From: Bacteroidales bacterium
GTDB lineage: Bacteria; Bacteroidota; Bacteroidia; Bacteroidales; UBA932
Assembly (NCBI GenBank): GCA_017477465.1
Contig: JAFUVU010000049.1
Coordinates: 1 to 64,000 of the forward strand
Direction: 5' to 3'
DNA: 64,000 bases
The number at the start of each line of letters is the position of its first letter. The first letter of the stretch is position 1. The notes under the pieces are model-generated. The model saw only the letters and a program-made list of their open reading frames with translations. It did not search any database and was not told the origin of the DNA. Positions 35,828 to 43,381 of the stretch are shown here, one piece after another. Made by a program: the position numbers and the translations under genes.

Positions 35828-35939
35828 ACCTCAACAAGCAAATAGCTGATACTCAGCCAATAATGAAAATCAAGTGTGGCAAAAAGTCACACTTGATTCT
35901 CATAAAACGTTGTGGGATAGGCGTTTACGTGCCTAGGTT
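35827..35939. mobile_element. 113-bp MITE-like element, copy 2 (inverted loop)
   Basis: Same length and internal spacing as copy 1: CTGATACTCAGC (35846-35857), stem AAATCAAGTGTG (35867-35878) with CACACTTGATTC (35888-35899), and CGTGCCTAGGTT at 35928-35939, again 82 bases after the CTGA. The ends have decayed (only AACCT and AGGTT still match). The 9-base loop is GCAAAAAGT, the exact reverse complement of the copy 1 loop, while the flanks keep the same direction. It fills the gap between the convergent stops of the BtuB-like and argS genes. Confidence 0.7.
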
Positions 35940-35940
35940 C

Positions 35941-37722
35941 TTACATTCTTTCGGGCAGTTGGATGCCGAGGAGGGCCATGGCGCTGCGAAGGGTGCGGGC
36001 GAGCACGGAAATCAGCTCCAGGCGGTATTTGAGCACGGCTTCGTCGGCCTCTTTCAGGATGGGAGTGTCGTGGTAATACTGGTTGAATTCCTTGGCAAGC
36101 TCATAAGCGTAGTTTGCGATGACGGCGGGGCTGAATGCTGCGCCGGCTTCGGCCACTTTGCCGGGATACAGGCCCAGCAGTTTCACAAGGCGAATTTCCT
36201 TGGCCGACGGCTCGGCTTCGGGCCTGATGTCGGACACTCCGAAGGGCACGGTAGCCTTGCGCAGTATGCTGCAGATGCGGGCGTGGGTGTATTGGATGAA
36301 TGGTCCGGTATTGCCGTTGAAGTCGATGGATTCGGCGGGATTGAAGAGCATTGTCTTCTTAGGATCCACCTTGATGATGAAATACTTAAGAGCTCCAAGG
36401 CCGATCATGTGGTACAGGGCTTCGCGCTCCGCCTCAGGAATATCGGCCAGTTTGCCGCTTTCTTCGGAGGTGCTTTTTGCTTCCTCGTACATCTGCTGGA
36501 TGAGGTCGTCGGCATCTACTACGGTGCCTTCGCGGGATTTCATCTTGCCTTCGGGAAGCTCTACCATACCGTAGGAGAGGTGGTAGATCTGGTCGGCCCA
36601 GGCGAAGCCTAACTTCTTGAGTATGAGCTTGAGAACCTGGAAGTGGTAGTCCTGCTCGTTGCCCACTACATAGACGTGTGAATCCAGTTTGTAATTGGCG
36701 AAACGGCGCTCTGCAGTGCCGAGGTCCTGGGTGATATAGACGGAAGTGCCGTCGCCGCGGAGGACGAGTTTGCGGTCGAGGCCGTCGGCGGTAAGGTCGC
36801 ACCAGACTGAGCCGTCGGGATCGGTCACGAAGACGCCTTCGCGCAAACCTTTCTGTACCAGTTCTTTGCCCAGAAGATAGGTCTCGCTCTCATGGTCCAC
36901 CTGGTCGAAGCTGATGCCGAGGGCGGCATAAGTCTCGTCGAAACCTTTGTACACCCAGCCGTTCATCATCGACCAGAGGCTGCGGACGTGAGGATCGTTC
37001 TGCTCCCATTTGACGAGCATCTCGTGTGCCTCGCGCAGGGAAGGAGCCTGTTTCTTAGCCTCTTCTTCGTCCATGCCGCCGGCCATAAGTTCCTTGACCT
37101 CAGCCTTGTACATCTTGTCGAAGGCTACGTAGCAGTCTCCTACCAGATGGTCGCCTTTCTTGCCTGTGGATTCGGGCGTAGCGCCGTCGAAGCATTTTTC
37201 CCAGGCCAGCATGCTCTTGCAGATGTGGACACCGCGGTCGTTGACGATGGTGGATTTGACCACCTCGTTGCCGCAGGCTTTCAGGATGCGTGAGACGCTG
37301 TCTCCCAGGAGGTTATTGCGGATGTGCCCAAGGTGCAGCGGCTTGTTGGTATTGGGGGAGGAGAATTCCACCATGATGCGCTTCCCGGTAGGGGAAAGCT
37401 GGCCGAAGTTATCGTCGGCAGCAAGCGCGAGCAGGGCTTCGTTCCAATATAGGGCCGAGAATGAAAGATTAAGGAAACCTTTCACGCTGTTGTAGGCCGA
37501 TATCTCCTTCACATTGTCCACCAGCCACTGTCCGATGGCATTGCCGGTGGCGTCGGGAGCCTGATGGGTAATCTTCAGAAGAGGGAAGGTTACGAGGGTA
37601 TAGTCGCCCTCAAATTCCTTGCGGGTAACAGCAACCTGAAGTGACGCGGGCGCCACTTCAGTAGAATAGATAGCTTGAATGGCCTCTGCGGCCTTTTGCT
37701 GAATGAAGGCTTCCGGCGTCAT
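35941..37722 (-). CDS. argS: arginyl-tRNA synthetase
   Basis: Class I synthetase charging tRNA-Arg. The N-terminal additional domain is at about 1-110. The HIGH motif appears as HLGHIRN in [16 protein letters not shown]. The KMSKS equivalent is KMKSREG ([17 protein letters not shown]). The C-terminal anticodon-binding DALR region ends [20 protein letters not shown]. Length 593 is typical. It overlaps the end of rpoD by four bases, so the primary sigma factor and this synthetase are co-transcribed and translationally coupled. Confidence 0.97.
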   Translation of the reverse strand: MTPEAFIQQKAAEAIQAIYSTEVAPASLQVAVTRKEFEGDYTLVTFPLLKITHQAPDATGNAIGQWLVDNVKEISAYNSVKGFLNLSFSALYWNEALLALAADDNFGQLSPTGKRIMVEFSSPNTNKPLHLGHIRNNLLGDSVSRILKACGNEVVKSTIVNDRGVHICKSMLAWEKCFDGATPESTGKKGDHLVGDCYVAFDKMYKAEVKELMAGGMDEEEAKKQAPSLREAHEMLVKWEQNDPHVRSLWSMMNGWVYKGFDETYAALGISFDQVDHESETYLLGKELVQKGLREGVFVTDPDGSVWCDLTADGLDRKLVLRGDGTSVYITQDLGTAERRFANYKLDSHVYVVGNEQDYHFQVLKLILKKLGFAWADQIYHLSYGMVELPEGKMKSREGTVVDADDLIQQMYEEAKSTSEESGKLADIPEAEREALYHMIGLGALKYFIIKVDPKKTMLFNPAESIDFNGNTGPFIQYTHARICSILRKATVPFGVSDIRPEAEPSAKEIRLVKLLGLYPGKVAEAGAAFSPAVIANYAYELAKEFNQYYHDTPILKEADEAVLKYRLELISVLARTLRSAMALLGIQLPERM

Positions 37723-38579
37723 CCCAAATAGCTTTTGAGAAGTTTACTGCGGGACGGGCTCTTGAGGCGGCGGATGGCCTTTTCCTTAATCTGGCGCACG
37801 CGCTCACGCGTAAGGCCGAAGCGTTCGCCGATCTCTTCGAGGGTCATTTCCTGGCAGCCGATGCCGAAGAAGCTCTTGATAATCTCCCTCTCGCGGTCGG
37901 TGAGCGTGCTAAGGGCACGCTCAATCTCAGTGTTGAGGCTTTCGTTGACGAGGCCGCGGTCGGCGGAAGGGGAGTCGTCATTGGGGAGGACATCCAGAAG
38001 GGAGTTGTCCTCACCTTCCACAAAAGGAGCGTCCACGCTGACGTGGCGGCTGCCGACGCGAAGGGTGTCGGAAATTTTGTCCTTGGGGACGTCGATCATT
38101 TCCGAGAGCTCTTCGTTTGAAGGCTGGCGCTCGTTTTCCTGCTCGAATTTTGAGAGGGCCTTGTTGATTTTATTGAGGGAACCTACCTGGTTGAGGGGCA
38201 GGCGCACTATACGGCTCTGTTCTGCAAGGGCTTGGAGGATGCTCTGGCGAATCCACCATACTGCGTAGGAGATGAATTTGAAGCCTCTGGTTTCGTCGAA
38301 TTTTTCGGCTGCTTTGATAAGGCCGAGGTTGCCTTCGTTGATAAGGTCCGGGAGGCTCAGGCCCTGGTTCTGGTACTGCTTTGCAACGGAAACCACAAAG
38401 CGCAGATTGGCGCGGGTGAGTTTCTCGAGGGCTTCCTGGTCGCCTTTTCTGATGCGCTGGGCCAGTTCCACTTCTTCGTCGGGGGTTACCAGCTCTTCGC
38501 GGCCGATTTCCTGCAGGTACTTGTCCAGTGACGCGCTTTCGCGGTTGGTGATGGACTTTGTAATCTTAAGTTGTCTCAT
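37719..38579 (-). CDS. rpoD: primary sigma factor RpoD (sigma-70, Bacteroidetes type)
   Basis: Housekeeping sigma factor that reads the TTTG/TAnnTTTG promoters of this phylum. The family start [22 protein letters not shown] sets ATG 38579; a start five codons upstream would fall in the terminator T-run of the preceding gene. Region 1.2 is at about 15-45, region 2 ([35 protein letters not shown], in two parts) at about 88-125, region 3 at about 130-200, and region 4 ends with the helix-turn-helix [21 protein letters not shown]. The 286-residue size and lack of region 1.1 are normal for Bacteroidetes. It overlaps argS by four bases. Confidence 0.97.
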   Translation of the reverse strand: MRQLKITKSITNRESASLDKYLQEIGREELVTPDEEVELAQRIRKGDQEALEKLTRANLRFVVSVAKQYQNQGLSLPDLINEGNLGLIKAAEKFDETRGFKFISYAVWWIRQSILQALAEQSRIVRLPLNQVGSLNKINKALSKFEQENERQPSNEELSEMIDVPKDKISDTLRVGSRHVSVDAPFVEGEDNSLLDVLPNDDSPSADRGLVNESLNTEIERALSTLTDREREIIKSFFGIGCQEMTLEEIGERFGLTRERVRQIKEKAIRRLKSPSRSKLLKSYLG

Positions 38580-38592
38580 GTATGATATGTAC

Positions 38593-38630
38593 AAAAAAAT
38601 TCGGTCAGTTCATGTAAAGAACCGACCGAA
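38593..38630 (-). terminator. rho-independent terminator after the HtrA gene
   Basis: On the minus strand TTCGGTCGGTTC pairs with GAACTGACCGAA (one mismatch) around a 7-base loop and is followed by seven T. It lies 25 bases past the htrA stop codon and separates that gene from rpoD. Confidence 0.9.
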
Positions 38631-38654
38631 AATCAGCTTGTTGCGGTAAGTTCT

Positions 38655-40112
38655 TTACTTGCCGAAACCAAAGTAGAAGGATCTTCCCGCCTTGTCTACA
38701 CCTTCGATGTAAACGCCGCGCGAGGCTTTCTTCGCCTTGGCTACGACATCTTCGGGTTTTGAAACGGGCTCATCGTTCACGTAGAGGATGATGCCGCCGA
38801 CTTTTGCGCCTGCTTCAAGCATCTTGCCACTGCCCAGGGAAACGATTTCCACACCGGAACGCAGGCCCATGGCCTTGAGTGTTTCCGGATCGGCTGCTTT
38901 CAGATTTGCACCGTAGAAAGCTATGGAACCGTCCTGGCCCTCCTGTCCGTTGGGCTGTGCCGCTGCCTGGAACTCCACTGTGACTTCCTGCTGCTTGCCT
39001 TCGCGGATGAAAGTTATGACGGCTTTGTCTCCGGGGTGGTAGCTGCTTACCTTGGCCTGGACCGAGGAGGCATCCGTAATCTTTTGACCATCAATGGCTA
39101 TGATCACATCGTCCTTCTTCAGACCAGCTTTGTCGGCTGCGCTGCCCTTCAAAACCTCGTTAATAAATACGCCTGAAACGGAGGAAAGTTTCATTTCGTC
39201 GGCAATCTTTTTATCTACGCTGCCCATGGTGATGCCCAGGACGGCACGTTTGACCGAGCCGTAGTCCATAAGATCGGCCGCCACTCTCTTGACGATGTTC
39301 ACGGGAACGGCGAAGGAATAACCGGTGTAAGAACCTGTCTGTGAGACGATTGCAGTGTTGATGCCGACCAGTTCGCCTTTCTTGTTTACAAGGGCGCCGC
39401 CGGAGTTTCCGGGGTTGACGGCGGCATCGGTCTGGATGAAGGATTCAATCTTGAATTCGCCGGAATTGTCGGGCATTGAGCGGCCCTTTGCACTAACGAT
39501 GCCGGCTGTGATTGTGGAACGCAGTTGAGCGCCAAGAGGAGAGCCGATGGCTAGCACCCATTCGCCGAGGCGGAGCTGGTCGCTGTCTCCAAGAGGAATG
39601 GCCGGCAGGTCGGTGGCGTCAACTTTGATGATGGCGACATCCGTAGCAGGGTCCGTGCCGACGACCGTGGCGTCGTACTGCTGGTTGTTGTTCAGCGTGA
39701 CCTGGATTTGAGTGGCGTTGGCTACGACGTGGTTATTGGTGACGATGTAGCCGTCGGGGCGGATGATTACGCCGCTGCCGCTGCCCTTCTGCTCACGTGA
39801 CTGGGGCTGGCCGAAGCCGTACTCGTCACCGAAGAAGAAGCGGAAGAAGGGGTCGATTGTCTGGTATTGCTGGCGGCTTTGGACGGTAACCTCCACATAA
39901 ACAACGGCCTCCACTGCGCTTTCTGCCGCGTATGTGAAGTCCGGATAGTCACTTTCTGCCAAATTGACAGTGCGGTATTCTACCGCTTTGCCGCTTTCGT
40001 CCGTAACTACGGTGGTTTGCAGCGGCTGGGGCAAGGTGGCTTTCACGACGCCGTATGCGGTGAGACCGCCGGCAATGACGGAAAGCAGTACAGTCAAAAA
40101 TCCTTTTTTCAT
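38655..40112 (-). CDS. periplasmic serine protease/chaperone HtrA (DegP/DegQ family)
   Basis: Degrades or refolds misfolded envelope proteins. An N-terminal signal or anchor helix (about 5-25) leads to a trypsin-like domain with His128 (TNNHVV), Asp158 (ATDVAII) and Ser237 in VNPGNSGGA. Two PDZ domains follow, about 265-370 and 385-480. A glutamine-rich link (QPNGQEGQ) joins them. Length 485 fits the DegP/DegQ class with two PDZ domains. It has its own strong terminator and is divergent from dnaN, the usual single-gene arrangement. Confidence 0.95.
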   Translation of the reverse strand: MKKGFLTVLLSVIAGGLTAYGVVKATLPQPLQTTVVTDESGKAVEYRTVNLAESDYPDFTYAAESAVEAVVYVEVTVQSRQQYQTIDPFFRFFFGDEYGFGQPQSREQKGSGSGVIIRPDGYIVTNNHVVANATQIQVTLNNNQQYDATVVGTDPATDVAIIKVDATDLPAIPLGDSDQLRLGEWVLAIGSPLGAQLRSTITAGIVSAKGRSMPDNSGEFKIESFIQTDAAVNPGNSGGALVNKKGELVGINTAIVSQTGSYTGYSFAVPVNIVKRVAADLMDYGSVKRAVLGITMGSVDKKIADEMKLSSVSGVFINEVLKGSAADKAGLKKDDVIIAIDGQKITDASSVQAKVSSYHPGDKAVITFIREGKQQEVTVEFQAAAQPNGQEGQDGSIAFYGANLKAADPETLKAMGLRSGVEIVSLGSGKMLEAGAKVGGIILYVNDEPVSKPEDVVAKAKKASRGVYIEGVDKAGRSFYFGFGK

Positions 40113-40159
40113 AATATGGTTTTTAATATTATTATTCCGTGGAACAAAAAATCAAAACT

Positions 40160-40191
40160 TATGCCATTTCCAAGGAAAATGATTATATTTG
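40160..40191 (+). promoter_or_regulatory. promoter of dnaN and the exonuclease gene
   Basis: TATG (40160-40163; one change from TTTG), 20 bases, then a perfect -7 box TATATTTG (40184-40191), 34 bases before the dnaN ATG. Confidence 0.6.
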
Positions 40192-40225
40192 TGAGTTGAG
40201 ATAAGAGATATTAAAAAACATAGAT

Positions 40226-41347
40226 ATGAAACTGACCATTTCCAGCACCAATCTCCTGAAGGCCCTCATGGATGTTTCCAAGGCCATCCCTTCCAAGTCT
40301 CCTCTTCCTATCCTGGAGAACTTCCTCTTCGTACTGAAAGACGGAAAACTGGAAATAACAGCCTCCGATTCGGAACTCACCCTCCGCACGGCAATAGAGG
40401 CCGATGTAGCGGAAGAAGACGGCGCCATCGCAGTCCCAGCCCGTCACATGATGGACCTCCTCAAAGAACTTCCGGACCAGCCCATCGGCATAAAGACAAT
40501 GTCGGAAAGCTCCTTCGAATGCAACTGGGCCAGCGGTAACTCCGTCCTCCCTTATTTCCCGGCCGACGATTACCCCGAAATCAAAACCACCGGCGAAGAT
40601 GCCCTCAAAGTAACCTTCCCGGCCGAAAGCCTCACCGACGGCATCCAAAGCACCATTTACGCAACCGCCGACGATGAAATCCGTCCTGCAATGAACGGTA
40701 TTTTCTTCGATATCGACACGGAAAGCACCACCCTCGTAGCATCCGATTCCCACAAGCTTATCTGCTACACCACAAAGGATGTTAAAGCATCGGAGAAGGC
40801 ATCGTTCATCCTTCACAAGAAACCCGCCGGCGTGCTTCGCAGCATCATCGGCAAGGATGTGGAGAATGTGGAAATTGCCTTCGACAGCACCACTGCGCAG
40901 TTCTGCTTTGGCCCCACCACCATGGTGTGCCGCCTGGTCGTCGGCAAGTACCCAAAATACAGGGATGTCATCCCCATGGGCAATTCCAATGTCCTGCAGA
41001 TCGACCGCCAGCTTCTGCTCAACACCGTAAAGCGTGTCGCCGTCTGCGCCAACAAGGCTTCCAACCACATCAAGCTCACCCTCAAGGAAGGCCAGCTGGA
41101 AATCAGCGCCCAGGACCTCGGCTTCGCACTTGCAGCCTATGAAAAGATCAACTGCAACTACGCAGGCGACGAGCTCACAATCGGCTTCAAGAGCACCTTC
41201 CTCACGGAAATCCTGGCCAATATGGGCTGCAACGGCCTTGTCATTAAATTTGCCGATGCCCGCCGCGCCGCCCTCATCCTTCCCGCAGAAGAAGAAGCAG
41301 AAAGCGAGAAAGTCTGCGGCATCCTCATGCCTATCATGATCCAATAA
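40226..41347 (+). CDS. dnaN: DNA polymerase III beta sliding clamp
   Basis: Ring-shaped processivity clamp that tethers polymerase III and repair enzymes to DNA. It shows the three repeated clamp folds: about 1-120 (MKLTISSTNLLKALMDVSKAI, PILENFLF), 130-245 (AMNGIFFDI, VASDSHKLICY) and 250-373 (PMGNSNVLQIDRQLL). The C-terminus ends CGILMPIMIQ, where most clamps carry a short PM-(R/L)-like tail contributing to the protein-binding pocket. Length 373 is exact for the family. It is not next to dnaA; an epsilon-like exonuclease follows three bases later, a pairing seen in Bacteroidetes. Confidence 0.97.
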   Translation: MKLTISSTNLLKALMDVSKAIPSKSPLPILENFLFVLKDGKLEITASDSELTLRTAIEADVAEEDGAIAVPARHMMDLLKELPDQPIGIKTMSESSFECNWASGNSVLPYFPADDYPEIKTTGEDALKVTFPAESLTDGIQSTIYATADDEIRPAMNGIFFDIDTESTTLVASDSHKLICYTTKDVKASEKASFILHKKPAGVLRSIIGKDVENVEIAFDSTTAQFCFGPTTMVCRLVVGKYPKYRDVIPMGNSNVLQIDRQLLLNTVKRVAVCANKASNHIKLTLKEGQLEISAQDLGFALAAYEKINCNYAGDELTIGFKSTFLTEILANMGCNGLVIKFADARRAALILPAEEEAESEKVCGILMPIMIQ

Positions 41348-41350
41348 TAT

Positions 41351-42316
41351 ATGGAGCTTAATCTTGAACGGCCGTTGCTCTTCTTTGACATAGAGAGCAC
41401 CGGCCTTAATATTGCCACCGACGGTATCATCGAACTGTCGTTCGTAAAGGCCATGCCGGATGGCGAAGTGAAGATAAAAACCTGGAAAATACGTCCCTGG
41501 GACTATGAGCGCCATACTTTCATCCCAATTGACCCTCAGGCATCGGCCGTAAACGGGGTAAAGGATGAAGACCTGGTGGACTGCCCCAAGTTCATAGAAG
41601 TGCTGCCGGAGGTCATCTCCTGGCTGGAAGACTGCGACCTGGCCGGCTTCAACTCCCTTAAATTCGACCTCCCGCTCCTTGCCGAAGAAGTGGCCCGCGC
41701 CCTTGCATACAGCCGCAAGCGCCTGGAGAATCCCGAATCGCGCGAAAAGGCCCAGCAGATGATAGACTGCATAGAAAAAGTGGACCTGCACGCCTGCCGC
41801 ATGGTAGATGTGCAGAATATTTACCATCATTTCGAGCCTCGCAACCTCAGGGCGGCATACCGCTTCTACTGCGGCGGCAAAGACTTTGAAAACGCCCACA
41901 CGGCAGAGGCCGACACCCTTGCAACCCTCGAGGTCCTGAAGTCCCAGCTGGACAGATATGCCCAGCCTACCGAATACCAGCCGGAAGTGCTGAAAAACGA
42001 CGTCGAAGCCCTCTCGAAGATAGGAAACCGTTCCCGCAACGTGGACTTTGCAGGCCGCCTTTATTACAACGATGCAGGCGAGCCCACAATAAGCTTTGGA
42101 AAGCACAAGGGCAGGACAGCCCGGGAAGTCTGGAACTCAGAGCCTTCCTATTTCGCCTGGATAGAAAACGGAGACTTCACCCTTGACACCAAGCGCCAGT
42201 TCGCCCGCCTCAAGGACCAGTTCCAGAAAGAGCGCAAGGAAGCCCTGAACCGTCCCGCAACTCAGGACGAGCTGCAAGGCCTAGCCAGCAAATTCAATAA
42301 CGGGAAACTCTTCTAA
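41351..42316 (+). CDS. DnaQ-like 3'-5' exonuclease with ExoX-type C-terminal domain
   Basis: DEDDh exonuclease, probably a proofreading or repair partner of the clamp. The acidic motifs are visible: Exo I FFDIESTGL, Exo II GFNSLKFDLPLL, and Exo III HTAEADTLAT with the histidine. From about residue 245 a second small domain reads ISFGKHKGRTAREVWNSEPSYFAWIENGDF, matching the domain found at the C-terminus of ExoX-like and some helicase-associated proteins. Cotranscribed with dnaN. In many Bacteroidetes coaBC and recN follow this pair (from memory); here a hairpin and a convergent operon follow instead, so local gene order has changed. Confidence 0.88.
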   Translation: MELNLERPLLFFDIESTGLNIATDGIIELSFVKAMPDGEVKIKTWKIRPWDYERHTFIPIDPQASAVNGVKDEDLVDCPKFIEVLPEVISWLEDCDLAGFNSLKFDLPLLAEEVARALAYSRKRLENPESREKAQQMIDCIEKVDLHACRMVDVQNIYHHFEPRNLRAAYRFYCGGKDFENAHTAEADTLATLEVLKSQLDRYAQPTEYQPEVLKNDVEALSKIGNRSRNVDFAGRLYYNDAGEPTISFGKHKGRTAREVWNSEPSYFAWIENGDFTLDTKRQFARLKDQFQKERKEALNRPATQDELQGLASKFNNGKLF

Positions 42317-42323
42317 AAATAAG

Positions 42324-42390
42324 CTGCTTCATAAGCGACATTTGCCCGGAATAGGGTCGCGAAGCGACTGGAGCGTTGAAGCAGACTATT
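42324..42390. terminator. bidirectional terminator-like structure between convergent operons
   Basis: CTGCTTCA (42324-42331) pairs with TGAAGCAG (42377-42384). Inside, GTCGC (42356-42360) can pair either with GCGAC at 42334-42338 or with GCGAC at 42364-42368, giving two exclusive folds. On the plus strand the structure is followed by a T-rich run, and on the minus strand also by TTATTTTT. It separates the exonuclease gene from the convergent BtuF-like gene. Confidence 0.6.
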
Positions 42391-42391
42391 T

Positions 42392-43378
42392 TTATTTTAC
42401 CTTCTTGTAATAATTCAGACTGCCGACATCCCCAGAAAGGATGCCGGTAAGGTCTTCCAGCACCAGGTCCGGCCTGACGGGGCCTGTCTCCCAGAAGGCA
42501 TTGCCTCCGCCGGGAGTGCTTTGAAGATTGTTGTTCCAGATTTCGCTGATGCCGAATTCCCCGAAAAGAGGATGCACCCCTTGCAGCTGCTTCAGGGTGG
42601 AGCACCAGCCTGTATTAAGCCAAAAATCGGCCTTGCAGGCGTACTCGTAGGCTTTTTCCAGGGATATGACCGACGATTCCTGCCTGTCGGGCACGGCGCC
42701 CAGGACTTCTCCGCCGGCGTCTTCGATAAGGCGGGTCATGTAGTTGTCGCCGCCCGGGATGTACCAAATGCCGGCATAGGGGATGTTGAGCAGCACTTTT
42801 GCCTCGCCACGGGGACGCACCAGCGAAAGGTAGCGGTCACGGACCATGCAGAAGACCGAATCGGCCTCATGGACTTTGCCGCTTAGGACGCCGAAGAGTT
42901 TTATGTATTCCGCCCTCGCAAGGGGATGGCTTTCCAAATGCTCGCTAAGGATGACGGTGCGTATGCCCAGTTCTTTGAGCTTGCTCAGGTACTGAGGCTC
43001 GGCCGCCGATACTGCGTAGGTGATAAAAAGGTCCGGCTTGGCTTTCAGTATCGCCTCATAGTCAAGGGCGGCATCGTAGCCTACTTCCACTGCGTCGGCA
43101 GGCTTATGGCTGAGGAAATTGAGCCCGGAAACACCTTTGACACAGGAACTTGCGCCGATGGCGTCCAAAAAACCAACGTATGAGGACGACATGCATACGA
43201 GCCTGTCCATCGGCCCTTTCAGGGTGTCTGTCTTGCCCTCAGGTGAATAGACGACAACGGTTGAAGAGTCGGGCATGCTGAACCACTGCGCATATTCCAT
43301 CCGGGGACTGTACTCCCGCCTGGATTCGCAGGAGAACAGTGCGACGAGGGTTGTCAGCAGAAGGAATCTTGTGCGCAT
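42392..43378 (-). CDS. BtuF/FepB-like ABC transporter substrate-binding lipoprotein
   Basis: Periplasmic metal-chelate or cobalamin binding protein. Signal peptide ends ALFSC (Cys17). The two-lobed class III binding fold is recognisable: RLVCMSSSYVGFLDAIGA, then DYEAILKAKPDLFITYA, and a second lobe from about 190 (KVLLNIPYAGIWYIPGGDNYMTRLIEDAGG). It ends a five-gene operon, three bases after the amidase-like gene, with no BtuC or BtuD genes beside it. Cobalamin is likely given the BtuB-like receptor at 34 kb, but ferric chelates are possible. Confidence 0.8.
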   Translation of the reverse strand: MRTRFLLLTTLVALFSCESRREYSPRMEYAQWFSMPDSSTVVVYSPEGKTDTLKGPMDRLVCMSSSYVGFLDAIGASSCVKGVSGLNFLSHKPADAVEVGYDAALDYEAILKAKPDLFITYAVSAAEPQYLSKLKELGIRTVILSEHLESHPLARAEYIKLFGVLSGKVHEADSVFCMVRDRYLSLVRPRGEAKVLLNIPYAGIWYIPGGDNYMTRLIEDAGGEVLGAVPDRQESSVISLEKAYEYACKADFWLNTGWCSTLKQLQGVHPLFGEFGISEIWNNNLQSTPGGGNAFWETGPVRPDLVLEDLTGILSGDVGSLNYYKKVK

Positions 43379-43381
43379 CCC

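Noticed and set aside
40211..42106. A 631-codon open frame antisense to dnaN and the exonuclease gene.
   Set aside because: Both plus-strand genes are clear family members with conserved motifs; the antisense product has no recognisable domain.
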